NCBI RefSeq assembly: GCF_002023715.1
Contig: NZ_MAHX01000016.1
Location: forward strand, 558,001-622,000
Length of the DNA stretch: 64,000 bases
Direction of reading: 5' to 3'
Source of the DNA: Elizabethkingia occulta
GTDB lineage: Bacteria; Bacteroidota; Bacteroidia; Flavobacteriales; Weeksellaceae
Part shown: piece after piece, positions 63,374-64,000 of the stretch
Position numbering within the stretch: the first letter of the stretch is position 1
Layout: the number at the start of each line of letters is the position of its first letter
Notes under the pieces: generated by a model
What the model was told of the DNA's origin: nothing
The model's input: the letters and a program-made list of their open reading frames with translations, nothing else
Database searches by the model: none
Position numbers and translations under genes: made by a program

Positions 63374-64000
63374 ATGAAACTAAACACCTATATATCTACA
63401 GGAGTTTTAGCTATACTAGCGAGCTTATCCATAATGTCTTGTGAAAGCGATTTTCTGCAAAAAGATCCGATAACAGACATTACAAAAGAAAACTTTTTTA
63501 ATAATCCTCAGGATTTAGAGACGTATACCAATGGTTTTTACAGTTATATTTCGGCACCATATACCGATGTGTTTTCAGACAATATATCAGTTTATACCGG
63601 AGCCAGTAATACAGATAATCTTTTAAGAGGGTCCATTACACCTGCGAATATAGACGGATGGGATTGGAGGCAATTGAGATCTATTAACTATATGTTAGAA
63701 AACTCAGGAAAGGCAACAGGTGATCAGGCATTAATTAGACATTATAAAGGGGTGGCCAAGTTCTTTAGAGCCAACTTTTATTTTAATATGGTAAAAAAAT
63801 ACGGAGATGTACCGTGGTATTCTAATGTACTAGGGGATACAGATGATGCATTATATAAACCTAAAGATCCTAGAGCATTGGTTATGGATTCCGTGATGAG
63901 CGACCTGGAATATGCTTCTGCTAATGTATTGCCGGCAAAAACAAATAATACCATGATTACGAAATGGGCTGCGCTTACATTGTTGTCCAGAGTTGCATTG
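63374..64000 (+). CDS. SusD/RagB-family lipoprotein, cut by the window end
   Basis: The frame opens at the ATG at 63374 and stays open to the window end (209 codons visible). It has a lipoprotein signal (LASLSIMSCESDFLQKD, lipid Cys near 23) and SusD features: KDPITDITKENFF, FRANFYFNMVKKYGDVPW and a TPR-like helix near the cut. It is the surface glycan-binding partner of the SusC protein 27 bases upstream. The substrate of the pair is not shown. Confidence 0.9.
   Translation, partial: MKLNTYISTGVLAILASLSIMSCESDFLQKDPITDITKENFFNNPQDLETYTNGFYSYISAPYTDVFSDNISVYTGASNTDNLLRGSITPANIDGWDWRQLRSINYMLENSGKATGDQALIRHYKGVAKFFRANFYFNMVKKYGDVPWYSNVLGDTDDALYKPKDPRALVMDSVMSDLEYASANVLPAKTNNTMITKWAALTLLSRVAL

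Overview
The window comes from a low-GC Bacteroidota genome, most likely a flavobacterium of the Weeksellaceae (Elizabethkingia/Chryseobacterium type). This rests on a SusC/SusD pair, promoters of the TTG-N19-TAnnTTTG kind, A-rich leaders instead of Shine-Dalgarno sites, a split methionine synthase, and the family make-up of nearly every gene. No rRNA, tRNA or CRISPR array was recognised. The genus is an inference.

Layout. 17-6307: a MoxR operon (SpoIIM-like protein, membrane protein, DUF4129, DUF4350, MoxR ATPase, DUF58). 6386-10191: a membrane-anchored MutS-like ATPase and a TPR/HTH regulator. 10204-14269: GH63-like glucosidase, SDR and OsmC. 14380-25711: a methionine region headed by a promoter and a SAM-I riboswitch: metX, aspartokinase-homoserine dehydrogenase, sulfhydrylase, four-helix-bundle protein, metH in two genes split around a desaturase, and metF. 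25729-27306: an IS1182-type element with perfect 20-bp inverted repeats and a nonsense-mutated transposase. 29081-39496: an AraC regulator divergent from lutABC, followed by a complete non-phosphorylating L-fucose pathway (fucP, dehydratase, two SDRs, FAH hydrolase, mutarotase, lactonase). The pathway should yield pyruvate and L-lactate, and LutABC would oxidise the lactate.

39703-48402: eight minus-strand genes combining two clear ATP-grasp ligases, an ATP-grasp-like protein, a GCS2 carboxylate-amine ligase, a class I glutamine-amidotransferase-like protein, an M17 aminopeptidase and two alpha/beta-hydrolases. Several share an almost identical AAAAACACAA leader. It looks like an amidoligase pathway for an unknown peptide-like metabolite and is the best candidate for an undescribed system. 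48876-51242: a NarL-type two-component system with a TPR lipoprotein kinase. 51578-55282: a phosphonate-type cassette (DUF5690 transporter, FAD oxidoreductase, phosphonatase-like HAD) with an XRE-cupin regulator.

55561-60339: a complete 4,779-bp IS1595-type transposon with perfect 23-bp terminal inverted repeats and an 8-bp target duplication (TTAAACTT). It carries a zeta-toxin-like kinase, several small unknown genes and a structured non-coding stretch. It landed a few bases before the start codon of a susC gene (60353-63346), which is followed by susD, cut by the window end.
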